Origin: Flaveria trinervia
Lineage: Eukaryota > Streptophyta > Magnoliopsida > Asterales > Asteraceae
Direction: 5' to 3'
Assembly (NCBI GenBank): GCA_025506515.1
Contig: JACCIX010000324.1
Coordinates: 124,001 to 188,000, forward strand
DNA: 64,000 nt
The position numbers and the translations under genes were made by a program. Below are positions 12,223-22,571 of the stretch, one piece after another; the stretch's first letter is position 1; the number at the start of each line of letters is the position of its first letter. The notes below the pieces were generated by a model. The model saw only the letters and a list, made by a program, of their open reading frames with translations, had not been told where the DNA came from and did no database searches.

Positions 12223-13020
12223 TGCAGGATCGTTGAAGGGTTAGTTACAACACAACAACACAAAGAGGAGATTAACTAAACTTTAATCAAACAGTAAACT
12301 GGATTAACCAAGAGTTGAGATAGTAAGAACACAAGTAATGCAGGAGACAAAGAACACAAAGAACACAAGTGATTGGTTTTCAAAAATGCAGTATATTGCC
12401 TTCTCTATGTTCTATTACAAGTGTTACAAAGCATATTCGAAAGATACAAGAACATGAGATACTTATACTACATTCAACAGCCGGCTATACTTTGAAAGCC
12501 AGCTGGATACAATTGACTAGACACAAACAAAATCAATTGTAGAGTCAAAAGGCAGATTGCCTTTTGACTTGTGACTATGACATGCCATAGCTCACATCCT
12601 TATGTATTACAAAAAGGATAAAGTACATAAAGTAGAAAGTTACAGACTCAAGACCTCAATGTACAGTTACCAAAAGCATGGACCTTTTCACCAAAACATG
12701 TAAGTTGGTGACTTGTAGAGTTGCAGCGGAAAGGTGTCCAGCTTTATGGAACAGTACATCAGATAAAGCATGTTACTAAAAGTCTTTGGAAGAAATCTGT
12801 CTTCATGAACTTGAAGCTTCGGAAGACTTTGTCTCTGAGGCTTCGGAAGACTTCATGTTTGGCTTCGGAAGATATTGGTCTTGGCTTCGGAAGATTTCAC
12901 ACTTAGAGTATTTTCTGTTTCATGTTGAAACTTCCTAAGCTTCTTCTTTAATGCACTTGTGCAGCATGCAGGAAAGACTAAGATGTTTAGGTTGCATCAG
13001 CCTCTTCATTAATCTCTACA
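12223..13020 (-). repeat. 5' LTR of element A
   Basis: 798-bp LTR, TGCAGGATCG...TCTACA on the plus strand. In element orientation the CTTCCGAAG cluster comes first: four intact copies spaced about 23 bp (12817-12893), consistent with an upstream enhancer block in U3. A TATA-like TATAAGTA on the minus strand (12460-12467) lies about 350 bp further down and could be the core promoter; that assignment is inference. Confidence 0.92.
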
Positions 13021-13264
13021 ATATGTCCCTAATTTATATGCTTAATGTAAAAGTCTATCATGTCTTACATATAGTAATGAATGGGTTTGATGAAATACAT
13101 ATGTGGTTGATGTTTATAATGTTTAATATTTCATAGTATTATTGTGTGTTGAAGTATAATAACTTACTATATAGGTTTGAGGTTGTTGTGCATTGGTCTT
13201 AGGCAATAATAATCGAGAAATATGTTCAAACTTAGTCGTATGAGTCTTCATGTGAAGGGACCAT

Positions 13265-13445
13265 GCTTATGGACCACACGCATGAATACCTCACGCTGAT
13301 GGACCAGTCGCACGACTGAACCAGGAGACTGGATCAGTCGCACAACTGAACCAGGAGACTAGATTAGTCGCATGATTGAGACATAAGATTGACTCAGTCG
13401 CACGACTAAACCTTCAGTCATGCGTATGGATCAATCGCATGATGT
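13265..13445 (+). repeat. GTCGCACGAC-type repeat block in C LTR (U3)
   Basis: About seven degenerate copies of CAGTCGCACGACTGAAC in tandem or with short spacers. GTCG and CGAC form an inverted repeat around CA. Variants mostly differ by C/T or G/A changes at the CG steps. The same block is at the same place in both B LTRs. Confidence 0.75.
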
Positions 13446-13465
13446 ACTATTGGAAACTCATAACC

Positions 13466-13473
13466 TATAAATA
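13466..13473 (+). promoter_or_regulatory. TATA box of the C LTR
   Basis: TATAAATA in the context ACCTATAAATAC, kept in both B LTRs (30334-30341, 43751-43758), right after the repeat block. Probable core promoter of this copia family, with the repeats as upstream elements. Confidence 0.6.
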
Positions 13474-13756
13474 CTACCTAATTTGTGGAAAAACAGAACA
13501 CTTTGGAGAACACTTTAGAGAATTCAAAACACTTGATACTCTTATGAATCCTAGCCGTCTAGAACGTCCAAAGAAGCCTGTCCAACTTCATAGATCAATC
13601 CTGATCAATCTCTACTAGTTCATAACGTTTAGTTTCAATCTTAAATCGATTGGGTAATTGTTCTCACTGATTGGATCGCCAATCAAATAGGATCCGGCAC
13701 TATTTGATTCGGTATAAACGTAGAATCTGTTAGTATTCCGTACGTACACGGTGACA

Positions 13757-14792
13757 TTCTTGAAACTAATAGAACAATATAATTTTCTATTATTATTTAT
13801 TCTTATTTTAAGGTTTTGATATTATAATACATTTATAAAAATCATTTAAAGTTTAAAAACTTTATAAAATAATTTTAAATAATTTTAAGTTATTTTACAA
13901 GTCATTTAAATAAGTATTTAATTATCTTTGTCAAATTTTAAATAATTAATTATTAAGTTAATTATTTCTTCTCACACATTATACTTAACTTTTATTAAAT
14001 CAATAAATTAGATTATTTAATTATTCATTATCGTTCTCAATCTTAATAGATTTATTATATCGTTATTGAACCAAATCGATTGCATTATTTTATTTTATTT
14101 GACTTAATTATTAAAACCCCCAAATTCAAATCAAACCCTAATTCATATTTAGTCATTAATCTTAACTTTAGTCTAATCCTAAGACACCACATCTTAGGTT
14201 GAGTCGTGAAGAAATCAGTGGAACCATCTAATTTTCTTATTATTATCTAAAGTGCATCCTACATCTTGTGAGTTTTTCATGTAAGTTTTCATGCCTCTTT
14301 TTATATTTTTCACACCCTTTTGGGGTGAAACATGTTAAACTTACCAACCTACACTTCTTAACGTTTTATACTTGTGACGCACATGCAATTCATACTTAAA
14401 TTGTCATGGTTATTTGTGTTATTGTGAGGTTTATATGAGATACATTATATGTTGACAATCATTAACCCTTGCTAGCCTGATAACGTCATAGTTAACCTTT
14501 ATTTTTAACCCATGGAAACTTACCAACTTTCATAGTTAACCTTTATTTTTAACATGTTTCAGGATTGCTACTTGAGGAATTCTTCTTGCTCATATAGGAA
14601 TTGGACTTTGTTTAATTAAATATATTATGTTGTTGTTTAATTCTTTATTGTATTGTAATAACTTAATTGTCTAGTATTATTCAATGAAAAATGGCTTTTA
14701 ATATTATTTCAACTTATTTAATTCAATGAGATATGAACAATCATTTCACATTTGTCCGTCTCGATGATTCCATCGTCGGTCGGGGTGTGACA
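13757..14792 (+). mobile_element. X-a: 3' part of a large solo-LTR-like element
   Basis: AT-rich, no coding capacity. It matches the last 1 kb of X-b (to 25427): shared stretches include TTGCTAGCCT, TTTTTAACATGTTTCAGGAT, TTGCTCATATAGGA and the end CGGTCGGGGTGTGACA. Its left end coincides with the end of the C LTR, so C most likely inserted in it and the rest lies left of the window. Its right end lies directly on element E coding sequence; the next five bases, AAATC (14793-14797), would be the target duplication. Confidence 0.75.
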
Positions 14793-15221
14793 AAATCAAT
14801 CTCAAGTTCAACAAGGGCCTTAGGTTGACCAACTTCCTCCTTAGTGGAAGGTGGTGCATTCGGCCTTTGAAGTTCTTCAACTCCAAAGTAAGCTTTAGCA
14901 ACATCCAGTGAGGGCTGATCAAGTGGGAAACTTATTAAGAACTTGGTTGAGAACCTATTGAGGTCAATAAGCATCCTTGGGTCCACGTGAAATGTGATTG
15001 GAGGTGGTTGAGGGACACAATAGAAATTCCATTCATAAGGAAGTGCACTCATGAACTTTCTTACAAGATCTCTCTTCTTAATAGTAACTCCCACAGACTA
15101 AAGTGAAAAGATTAAGTCCATATACCTAAAGTATTGCTGGCTTAGGGTCTCTCCAGAAATATGAGTGAAGTTCTCGAACTATTACTTCAGGGTATCTCTC
15201 TTGGACTCTTTGGACTCGGTT
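14793..15221 (-). pseudogene. E remnant: gag fused to extra ORF by internal deletion
   Basis: Reading in element direction, gag sequence (GVTIKKRDLVRKFMSALPYEW, compare A gag VRKFMSSLPRKW) runs straight into extra-ORF sequence (VDPRMLIDLN, then YFGVEELQRP and EEVGQPKA). The same extra-ORF blocks are in G at 46500-46300. So protease, integrase, RT, RNase H and part of the extra ORF were deleted, leaving an open frame. This frame continues into X-a and stops at 14741. The upstream part of gag here (15095-15221) is frameshifted. The deletion probably arose by recombination within the element. Confidence 0.75.
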
Positions 15222-17539
15222 TGTAACACCCCGAATTTCTATTTAAACGGAAGGGAAAGAAAAGTAAATAGAAAGAATAGAAATTGTGCACAAGTGGAGG
15301 GGGATAAAGTGTACAAAGTACAAACCTTATTAATTTAAGGATTTGAGGGGCATGGTCGCCCATATGAAAGCAGAAAGCTGCTTTTGCTCTTGGAGGAAAA
15401 AATAAGAGAGAGAGCCTCGGTTCTAGAGAGAGAAAGTGGAAGAAGCAGCTTCAAAGGTAAGTCTTCTCTTATTTGAGCTTGGTTTAGCTGGATTTCGAGT
15501 TCTTGACCAAAGTTCTGGATGTTTAGTGTTTGTTTTCGGGATTCAAGAGCAGAATTGAAGGTGGGTCTCGAACTTGAAGTGTGCTGCTCAAAGGCTGCTC
15601 AAGGTGAGTTTCTAGAACCCCTATTTTACTGATTTTCAACTGATTTGGGGCTATTATGCATACTAAGTAAATATTTTGAAAGAAATCATGGGTTTACAGC
15701 TTTATGTTCGAAATGATATATGTACGTATGTATGTTATAGTGTTTATTATGGGTTAGTGATGATGATTAGCATGCTTAGATGGCCTTAGTATGTTAGATC
15801 TATGTTTGGGTATTAGTAGAATGATAATCGGGTGATGTTGATAACATAGAAAATATTTAAGAATATCTTGATGAACATGAACAGTGGTCCATGCGCCCAG
15901 AGGTGGCTCATGCGCCCAAACAATGGCCCATGCACCCAGCATGTTGGCCATGCGTCTAAGTGTTGGCCATGCGCCCAAGGGTTGACCATGCGCCTAAACA
16001 ATTTGGACTTCAGGTTTTCTAAGTGGTTTTTAAAGGGTAAAATGGGGAGATAGGCCTGGTTATGATGTGATGACTTATGTTTGATGTGCGTTATGCATGT
16101 ATGATGTTGCCTGTATGGCGATGGTGTATGTTTATGTATATATTCCTTATTATGTATATATGTCTTTCCTTGGCTTTGCGTTGAACGATAATAAATGTAA
16201 TGAAAGTATTATGTAACGTAAAGTGGAAGATAATGAAAAGAGGAACGTAATGAATGAATGCATGCATGAATAAATGAATAAAAGAGAAAGTATAGAAAGG
16301 CTTGCAAGCACATGTATGAGGTGAGCGACTCTGTGTCGCAACAGACTCGAAAGAGGTCCTTGTCGCATACTCCGGTACTGTGTCAGTCTTCGGACATGAG
16401 TTGGGGGTTTGTGAGCAGGCCTCGGCACAAGATCAGTCTTCGGACATGAGTGGGGGGTATTGCCGACAGGATACAGATTACGTACTCCGGTACAGTGTCA
16501 GTCTTCGGATATGAGTCAAGGGTTTGTGAATAGGCCCCGGCACGGTATCAGTCTTCGGACATGAGTCGGGAGTATTGTATATGACGAAAGTGATGGATTA
16601 TGAGATCCGTGTCGCGTATCCCGGTACTGTGTTAGTCTTTGGACGTGAGTCGGGGGTTTGTTTATCAGGCTCCAACACAGTATCAGTCTTCGGACATGAG
16701 TCGGAGATATTGCATGAGACGAGATAATGAGGTGAGCGACTTTGTGTTGCAACTAACTCGGTTAGAGTTCAATCCCTGTTATTGACTCATATGGGATCTT
16801 TGTCGCGTATCCTGGTGCTGTGTCAGTCTTCGGACATGAGTCGGGGGTTTGTGAGCAGGCCCCGGCATAGCATCAGCTTTCGAGCATGAGTCGGGGATAA
16901 TGCACGAGACAAGATTCGAGTAATAAAGAGTAACGAGCAAAGAGATGAATGAACGTAAATGAATTATCGTAATAAAGTACTGAACATGATCCTTGTTATT
17001 CGACCTTCGTAATCGTGGTTGAGTGCCACGAAGATGGTAAAGTCTGACCGGATCTAGAAAAAGAAGTGAACGATAATGTAATACGTTGAATGAACAAAGT
17101 TAATGAACGTAATCACAAAGATAATAATGATATTATCTGTATGTACGTATGATGCATGATCACAAATGATTGTAAAGTATAGTATGATTTGAAATAAAGT
17201 AAAGAACGGTTTGAACAAAGAAAAGTATGTTTCATTATAAAACTAGAATTCGCTTAGCGTCGCTGACTTTTGTATGCATCATAGTTGGCAGGTACATGTT
17301 CATGCTGAGGAGTTGCAGGCATGGATGCATAAGCTACTGGGAGCATTTTGAGGCTGGCGTCCGTATTTTGACATGTCTTTGTATTTTGAGATGAAAAAAA
17401 ATGTTGTAAATGAATGAAATGACATGTTTTTAGTTATTAATGAAAGTATTAAATTCCGCTGCAAAATAAATGTACGTTTTATGATGTTTTTAGTGCAATG
17501 AATGACCAAGTGTGAGGTGCCCGGGAACGAGACCTTACA
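15222..17539 (+). repeat. 5' LTR of gypsy F
   Basis: 2318 bp. Contains a short array of about 20-bp units around ATGCGCCC (15887-16003) and a longer array built on CAGTCTTCGGACATGAGTCGGG (16378-16895). Small ORFs in it are repeat-encoded shadows. The 3' LTR is 228 bp longer, mainly through the first array. Confidence 0.92.
16378..16895 (+). repeat. Tandem array TCTTCGGACATGAGTCGGG in F 5' LTR
   Basis: About eight copies of the core, arranged in pairs: each pair has a GTTTGTGAGCAGGCCCCGGCA-type linker inside and a GTATTGCATGAGACG-type linker after. Higher-order unit about 110 bp. GC-rich against the AT-rich surroundings. The same array is in the 3' LTR (21402-21925). Confidence 0.8.
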
Positions 17540-17542
17540 AGT

Positions 17543-17554
17543 TGGTATAAGAGC
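17543..17554 (+). other. Primer-binding site of gypsy F
   Basis: TGGTATAAGAGC, three bases after the LTR end; one mismatch to the initiator tRNA-Met complement TGGTATCAGAGC. Confidence 0.8.
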
Positions 17555-17913
17555 AAAAGTTTAAGTGAATTGGGTAAATATTTTAAAAAACCTAATCTTA
17601 AACTAAGAATGGGACTAAAAGGAAAAGGGATGCCAGTCCTAGTAGCTACGTGCCTGCAGGTAATGGTTTTATGTAAACGTTTAAAGTAAGTTAATGTTAA
17701 CCGGCATTATGTGCGCATGTTATGTGGCTTATGTACTTTTGTGTAGATTTAGATACTGATGTAGTCGGATAGGAAATGCTTGGAGTATGAAGAGTAAAGT
17801 AAGTGGCTAATCACAACTGGCCACTGTAATTAAGGACTTACTATACTTGACATAAACTGAGTTATTACCTTGAATGACCGCGTTAGTGTTTGAATCTTAT
17901 AGTGTGTTAGAAG

Positions 17914-19130
17914 ATGGTTGGCGGTAGATCTTCGAAAGCTTCACGAGGTGGAGGCGATGGTGGACGTGGTGCTAAACCACGGATCACAAGAGGAAGGTCT
18001 AGGGCTGAAAGGGTAGTCCATGAAGAACCGAGACCCCTTATCAGGAGGGTGATGATGAGAATGCTAATAAGAGGACTTTGATGAGAGAGGCAGTCATGGA
18101 GGAAGTGCATCAGGTCATGCAGACAATCCTACCGTCTGTGGTGACCGAAGTTATAAAGGCTGTTAGAGATGAGGAGAGACAAGAAAGGGGTAGATCTTCG
18201 GGCGAAAGGAGACGACCCGAGACTGAAACGGTTTTCTCCGATGACGAAGAGGAAGAAGAGGAAGAGCCTGCGCCGGAGGCGGCACGAGGCTGTAATTATG
18301 GGGCGTTTCAACAATGCAAGCCCCCAACTTTTGATGGAAACGACACTGCTGCTACTGCTCACCGATGGGTAAGAGAGATGGAAGCGGTATTGAATATCAG
18401 CGAGTGCTGGGAGGATCAGAAACTAAAGTTTGCTGCCCATTCTTTTGTGGACTCGGCTCTGTGCTGGTGGGACAATATAATCCAAGCCGAGGTAGCAAAG
18501 CTATTGGAAGGATTAGATGGCCGGAGTTGAAAAGGCTGGTGATTGAGGAGTTCTATCCTCATCGTGAGATGGATAAAGTTAAGAGGGAGTTCCTGCAGCT
18601 GGAGGCGGGAACGATGACACATCAACAATACACCACTAAATTCAACGAGATGGCACGTCTGGTGCCGGATCAGGTGACACCTCTTTCACGAAAGATCAAG
18701 AGGTATATTCAGGGCTTGCCGGTGGACATCCATAGGCACATGATCGCCACCCGACCGAGCATGTTTAGGTCGGCAGTTGACCTGGTGGGAACATTGTACG
18801 ACGAGCAAGGGGCAATGGAGATGACAGACAAATGGGAAGAGCGAGCCTATGTTAAGAAGGGGAAAGGAAGGCGAGACAATGATGGTGGATTTGTGTATGG
18901 AGGTGCGGCGTCGAAGGACGATGATCAGAAGAGAATAGAAAGAAAGGAGAGATATGCAACAAGTGTGGCAGAGGCCATGAGGGGGAGTGCAAGTGGGGAC
19001 TGAATGTTTGTTTTTAGTGTGGAAAGGAGGGCCATAGAGAAAGGGACTGTCAAATGGCTAAATGCTACGACTATGGCAAGACAGGACACATGAGCAGAGA
19101 CTACAAGAAGTCGAGGGTAGGAAGCTCTGG
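17914..19130 (+). pseudogene. Gypsy F gag with three CCHC knuckles
   Basis: Start ATG at 17914 (MVGGRSSKASRGGG), Arg/Gly-rich N-terminus; a one-base shift near 18040 moves to the frame of MREAVMEEVHQ (18078). The gag core is clear: FDGNDTAATAHRWVREMEAVL, CWEDQKLKFAAHSF, ALCWWDNI, then after another shift near 18490 VIEEFYPHREMDKVKREFLQL, FNEMARLVPD, RYIQGLPVDIH. Three knuckles follow (18960-19115): C-N-K-C-x4-H-x4-C intact; a second C-F-stop-C-x4-H-x4-C with an in-frame TAG; a third with two Cys replaced by Tyr. Broken by at least two frameshifts and one stop. Confidence 0.9.
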
Positions 19131-19870
19131 TATGTGAAAGGAGAACAGAGGGTGAAGGCTAGAGCCTTCGCTATGACCGGGAGGAGGCTAGGTCAGACTC
19201 TGAGGTAACGTCAGGTACGTTTTTGCAAGTTTAGATTTATGCATCTATGCTTTAATTGTGACGTTAGTAGTAGTTATGTTGTCGCTATTTTTCTGTAATG
19301 TTGCACGTCAGGGGTAGGAAGATCGATGAGCCCTTCGATGTAAGAATTGCTATTAGTAAGCCTACCAGGTTACCTAATGCCCTGGAGGATTACGCGATAG
19401 AATTGGGAGAGAGCGCTTGTTCCTGCTAGGCTGTTCAAGAGAGACATAGGTAGGTAGACATGCATCTCCAGGTGAGTTGATCAGTAGTCTATGACTCAAA
19501 CCCCAAGTGTTGCAAGAAGATGGATTGCTCAACCATGCACAACCAGAGTTCAGTGACGACCTACGACAATGAATTATGAGGAAGGCTTCGACCAGGAAAG
19601 CGGATTGCTTGGTTTGGAGTCGAGTAAAGCTAAGACTAATTGTAGAGGGTCATTTCCAGTTGTTGCTCAGGTAGGAGAAATGGCACATCGATTGGAGCTA
19701 CCCAATGAGTTAAGTGGAATTCATCTAATGTTCCATGCATCTCGTCTAAGAAAGAGCTCAACCAATGAGGATATGATCATGCTACCAGAGAACACTAAGA
19801 TGGACAAAACATTCAACCGCAAGAAGCAACTGGTGGCCATTACTAATAAGAAGAAGGGAATAGACTAAGG
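19131..19870 (+). pseudogene. Gypsy F pol remnant (decayed protease and integrase C-terminus)
   Basis: Near 19245-19290 the sequence reads IYASML, then FNCDVSSSYVVAIF. I read this as a decayed aspartic-protease start of the FDCGASSS type, with the key Asp and Gly changed by single transitions (inference). The frame then decays. From about 19670, GEMAHRLELPNELSGIH, FHASRLRKSS and DEDM-like residues match the segment after the integrase core of chromo-containing gypsy elements. Nothing of RT, RNase H or the integrase catalytic core is present, so roughly 3 kb of pol is missing. Confidence 0.7.
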
Positions 19871-20006
19871 AGGATAATGGTTTCACTTGTGCGGGTGCAG
19901 TGAAGCCTAAAGAGATCTAAGGTTAAGTGCAAGGTCAAAGAAGAGGTGAGACAGTGTAATTCGTAGCTGTTCAAGAAGCGACAGGTTTCGGGGACGAAAC
20001 CTCTTT

Positions 20007-20020
20007 AAAGGGGGTAGACT
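20007..20020 (+). other. Polypurine tract of gypsy F
   Basis: AAAGGGGGTAGACT directly before the 3' LTR start TGTAACACCCC (20021), the normal site for plus-strand priming. Confidence 0.8.
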
Positions 20021-22566
20021 TGTAACACCCCGAATTTCTATTTAAACGGAAGGAAAAGAAAAGTAAATAGAAAGAATAGAAATTGTGCACAAGTGGAGGG
20101 GGATAAAGTGTACAAAGTACAAACCTTATTATTTTAAGGATTTGAGGGGCATGGTCGCCCATATCAAAGCAGAAAGCTGCTTTTGCTCTCGGAGGAAGAA
20201 AGAAGAGAGAGAGCCCTGGTTCTAGAGAGAGGAAGTGGAAAAAGCAGTTGCAAAGGTAAGTCTTCTCTTATTTGAGCTCAGTTTCAGCTGGGTTTCGAGT
20301 TCTTGACCGAAGTTCTGGATGTTTAGTATTTGTTTTCGGGATTCAAGAGCTGAATCGAAGGTGGGTCTCGAACTTGAAGTGTGTTGCTCAAAGGCTACTC
20401 AAGGTGAGTTTCTAGAACCCCTCTTTTACTAATTTTTCAACTGATTTGGGGCTATTATGCATACTAAGTAAACATTTTGAAAGAAACCGTGGGCTTACAG
20501 TTTTATGTTCGAAATGATATATGTATGTATGTATGTATGTTATAGTGTTGATTATGGGTTAGTGATGCTGATTAGCATGCTTAGATGACCTTAGTATGTT
20601 AGATTTGTGCTTGGGTATTAGTAGAATGATAATCGGGTGATGTTGATAACATAGAAAATATTTCCGAATATTCTGATGAACATGAACAATGGTCCATGCG
20701 CCCAGAGGTGGCTCATGCACCCAAACAGTGGCCCATGCGCTCATCATGTTGGCAATGCGTCTAAGTGTTGGCCATACGTCCAAGGGTTGGCCATGTGCCT
20801 AAACAGTGGCCCATGCGCCTAAGTGTTGGCCATGCGCCCATGTGTTGGCCATGCGCCTAAATAGTGCCATGCATCCAAAGTGATTGAAACGGCTAAGTGT
20901 TGATGCGCCTGCATAGTGGTAAAGCGCCTGAACAGGGCAGAAGCGCCCAAATAGTGCCCATGCGCCCAAACTGTTTTACACTTAGAATTTTTATGCTCAT
21001 GCGCCTAGAAGGTCCCAAGCGCCCAATTTGGACTTGAGGTTTTCTAAGTGGTTTTTAAGGGGTAAAATGGGGAGATAGGCCTGGTTATGGTGTGATGGCT
21101 TATGTTTGATGTGCGTTATGCATGTATGATATTGCCTGTATGGCGATGGTGTATGTTTATGTATATGTTCCTTATTATGTATGTATGTCTTCCATTGGCT
21201 TTGCGTTGAAAGTTAATAAATGTAATGAAAGTATTATGTAACGTAAAGTGGAAGATAATGAAAAGAGGAACGTAATGAATGAATGCATGCATGAATAAAT
21301 GAATAAAAGAGAAAGTATAGAAACGCTTGCAAGCACATGTATGAGGTGAGCGACTCTGTGTCGCAACAGACTCGAAAGAGGTCCTTGTTGCGTACTCCGG
21401 TACTATGTCCGTCTTTGGACATGAGTCGGGGGTTTGTGAGCAGGCCCTGGCATAGTATCAGTCTTCGGACATAAGTCGGGGGTATTGCATGAGACAGGAT
21501 ACAGATCGCGTACTCCGGTACTGTGTCAGTCTTCGCACATGAGTCGAGGGTTTGTTAGCAGGCCCCGGCACAGTATCAGTCTTCGGACATGAGTCGGGAG
21601 TATTGCATATGATGAAAGTGACGGATGATGAGATCTGTGTCGCGTATCCCGGTACTGTGTCAGTCTTTGGACATGAGCCGGGGGTTTGTTTATCAGGCCC
21701 CGGCATAGTATCAGTCTTCGTACATGAGTCGGGGATATTGTATGAGACGAGATAATGAGGTGAACGACTTTGTGTTGCAACAGACTAGGTTAGAGTTCAA
21801 TCCCTGTGATTGACTCATATGGGATCTTTGTCGCGTATCCCGGTGTTGTGTCAGTCTTCGGACATGAGTCGGGGTTTCTGAGCAGGCCCCGGCATAGCAT
21901 CAGCTTTCGAGCATGAGTCGGGGATATTGCCCGAGACAAGATTCGAGTAATAAAGAGTAACAAGCAAAGAGATGAATGAACATAAATGAATTATCGTAAT
22001 AAAGTACTGAACAGGATCCTTGTCATTCGACCTCCGTAATCGTGGCTGAGTGCCACGAAGAGGGTAAAGTCTGACCGGATCTAGAAAGAGAAGTGAACGA
22101 TAATGTAATAGGTTGAATGAACAAAATTAATGAATGTAATGACAAAGATAATAATGATATTATATGTATGTACGTATGATGCATGATCACGAACAATTGT
22201 AAAGTATAGTATGATTTGAAATAAAGTAAAGAATGATTTTAGCAAAGAAAAGTATGTTTCATTATAAAACTAGAACTCACTCAGCTTCGCTAACTTTTGT
22301 ATGCATGATAGTTGGCAGGTACATGTTGATGCTGAGGAGTTGCAGGCATGGATGCATAAGCTACTGGGAGCATTTTGAGGCTGGCGCCCGTATTTTGACA
22401 TGTATTTGTATTTTGAGATAAAAACAAATGTTGTAAATGAATGAAATGACATGTTTTTAGTTATTAATGAAAGTTTTAAATTCCGTTGCAAAATAAATAT
22501 ACGTTTTATGATGTTTTTAGTGCAATGAATGACCAACTGTGAGGTGCCCGAGAACGGGGACTTACA
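20021..22566 (+). repeat. 3' LTR of gypsy F
   Basis: 2546 bp, same termini as the 5' LTR. Holds the long version of the ATGCGCCC array and a second copy of the TCTTCGGACATGAGTCGGG array (21402-21925). TSD CGGTT follows at 22567-22571. Confidence 0.92.
20690..21030 (+). repeat. Expanded GCGCC tandem array in F 3' LTR
   Basis: About sixteen degenerate units of roughly 20 bp, type GTTGGCCATGCGCCTAAA / GTGGCCCATGCGCCCAAA. The 5' LTR has only about six units (15887-16003). Because both LTRs are made from one template at insertion, the array must have expanded in one or contracted in the other afterwards, or recombined. Confidence 0.8.
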
Positions 22567-22571
22567 CGGTT

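Larger units (their letters stand above)
726..13020 (-). mobile_element. Complete-length Ty1/copia element A (minus strand), inside the 3' LTR of C
   Basis: 12.3-kb LTR retrotransposon. LTRs of 801 bp (726-1526) and 798 bp (12223-13020) both run TG...CA. The 5-bp target duplication ATATG flanks it exactly (721-725, 13021-13025). In element orientation the order is 5' LTR, PBS, gag with two CCHC knuckles, protease, integrase, RT, RNase H, a spacer, an extra ORF and the polypurine tract, then 3' LTR. Integrase before RT makes it Ty1/copia. Length and the extra ORF would fit the SIRE/Maximus lineage, but that is inference. Stops, frameshifts and changed catalytic residues make it defective. The two LTRs differ at roughly 30 positions by eye, so the insertion is not very recent. 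Confidence 0.95.
1..13756 (+). mobile_element. Ty1/copia element C, 3' end only, split by element A
   Basis: The 3' part of a plus-strand copia element whose body lies left of the window. Visible parts are the end of its extra ORF (20-684), a polypurine tract (701-711) and the 3' LTR (712-725, then 13026-13756). The LTR and extra ORF are clearly related to those of element B (LTR 43309-44025), so C and B are one family. Element A interrupts the LTR 14 bp after its start; the target site ATATG is at 721-725 and again at 13021-13025. After the LTR end (GTGACA, 13756) the sequence becomes solo-LTR-like X-a, so C probably sits inside X-a. The 5' junction that would prove this is outside the window. 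Confidence 0.85.
13026..13756 (+). repeat. 3' LTR of element C, main part
   Basis: Continuation of the LTR begun at 712-725, about 745 bp in total, related throughout to the B LTRs (703 and 717 bp). A block of GTCGCACGAC-type repeats (13265-13445) lies just upstream of a TATAAATA box (13466-13473). The C end (ACACGGTGACA) differs slightly from the B end (ACACGGTCCTAACA). Confidence 0.85.
15222..22566 (+). mobile_element. Ty3/gypsy element F, internally deleted, inserted in gag of E
   Basis: 7.3-kb plus-strand element with TSD CGGTT (15217-15221, 22567-22571). LTRs run TGTAACACCCC...CTTACA. PBS, gag, a decayed protease, an integrase C-terminal remnant and PPT are present; RT, RNase H and the integrase core are absent. 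The gag type and the chromodomain-side motif GEMAHRLELPNELSGIH place it in Ty3/gypsy (possibly the Tekay/Del group; inference). With intact LTRs, PBS and PPT it could have moved only with help from a relative. Confidence 0.93.

Noticed and set aside
15754..16752. Small ORFs (His/Arg/Pro-rich) in the F LTRs
   Set aside because: They come from tandem repeats, recur in both LTRs and have no homology or start context.
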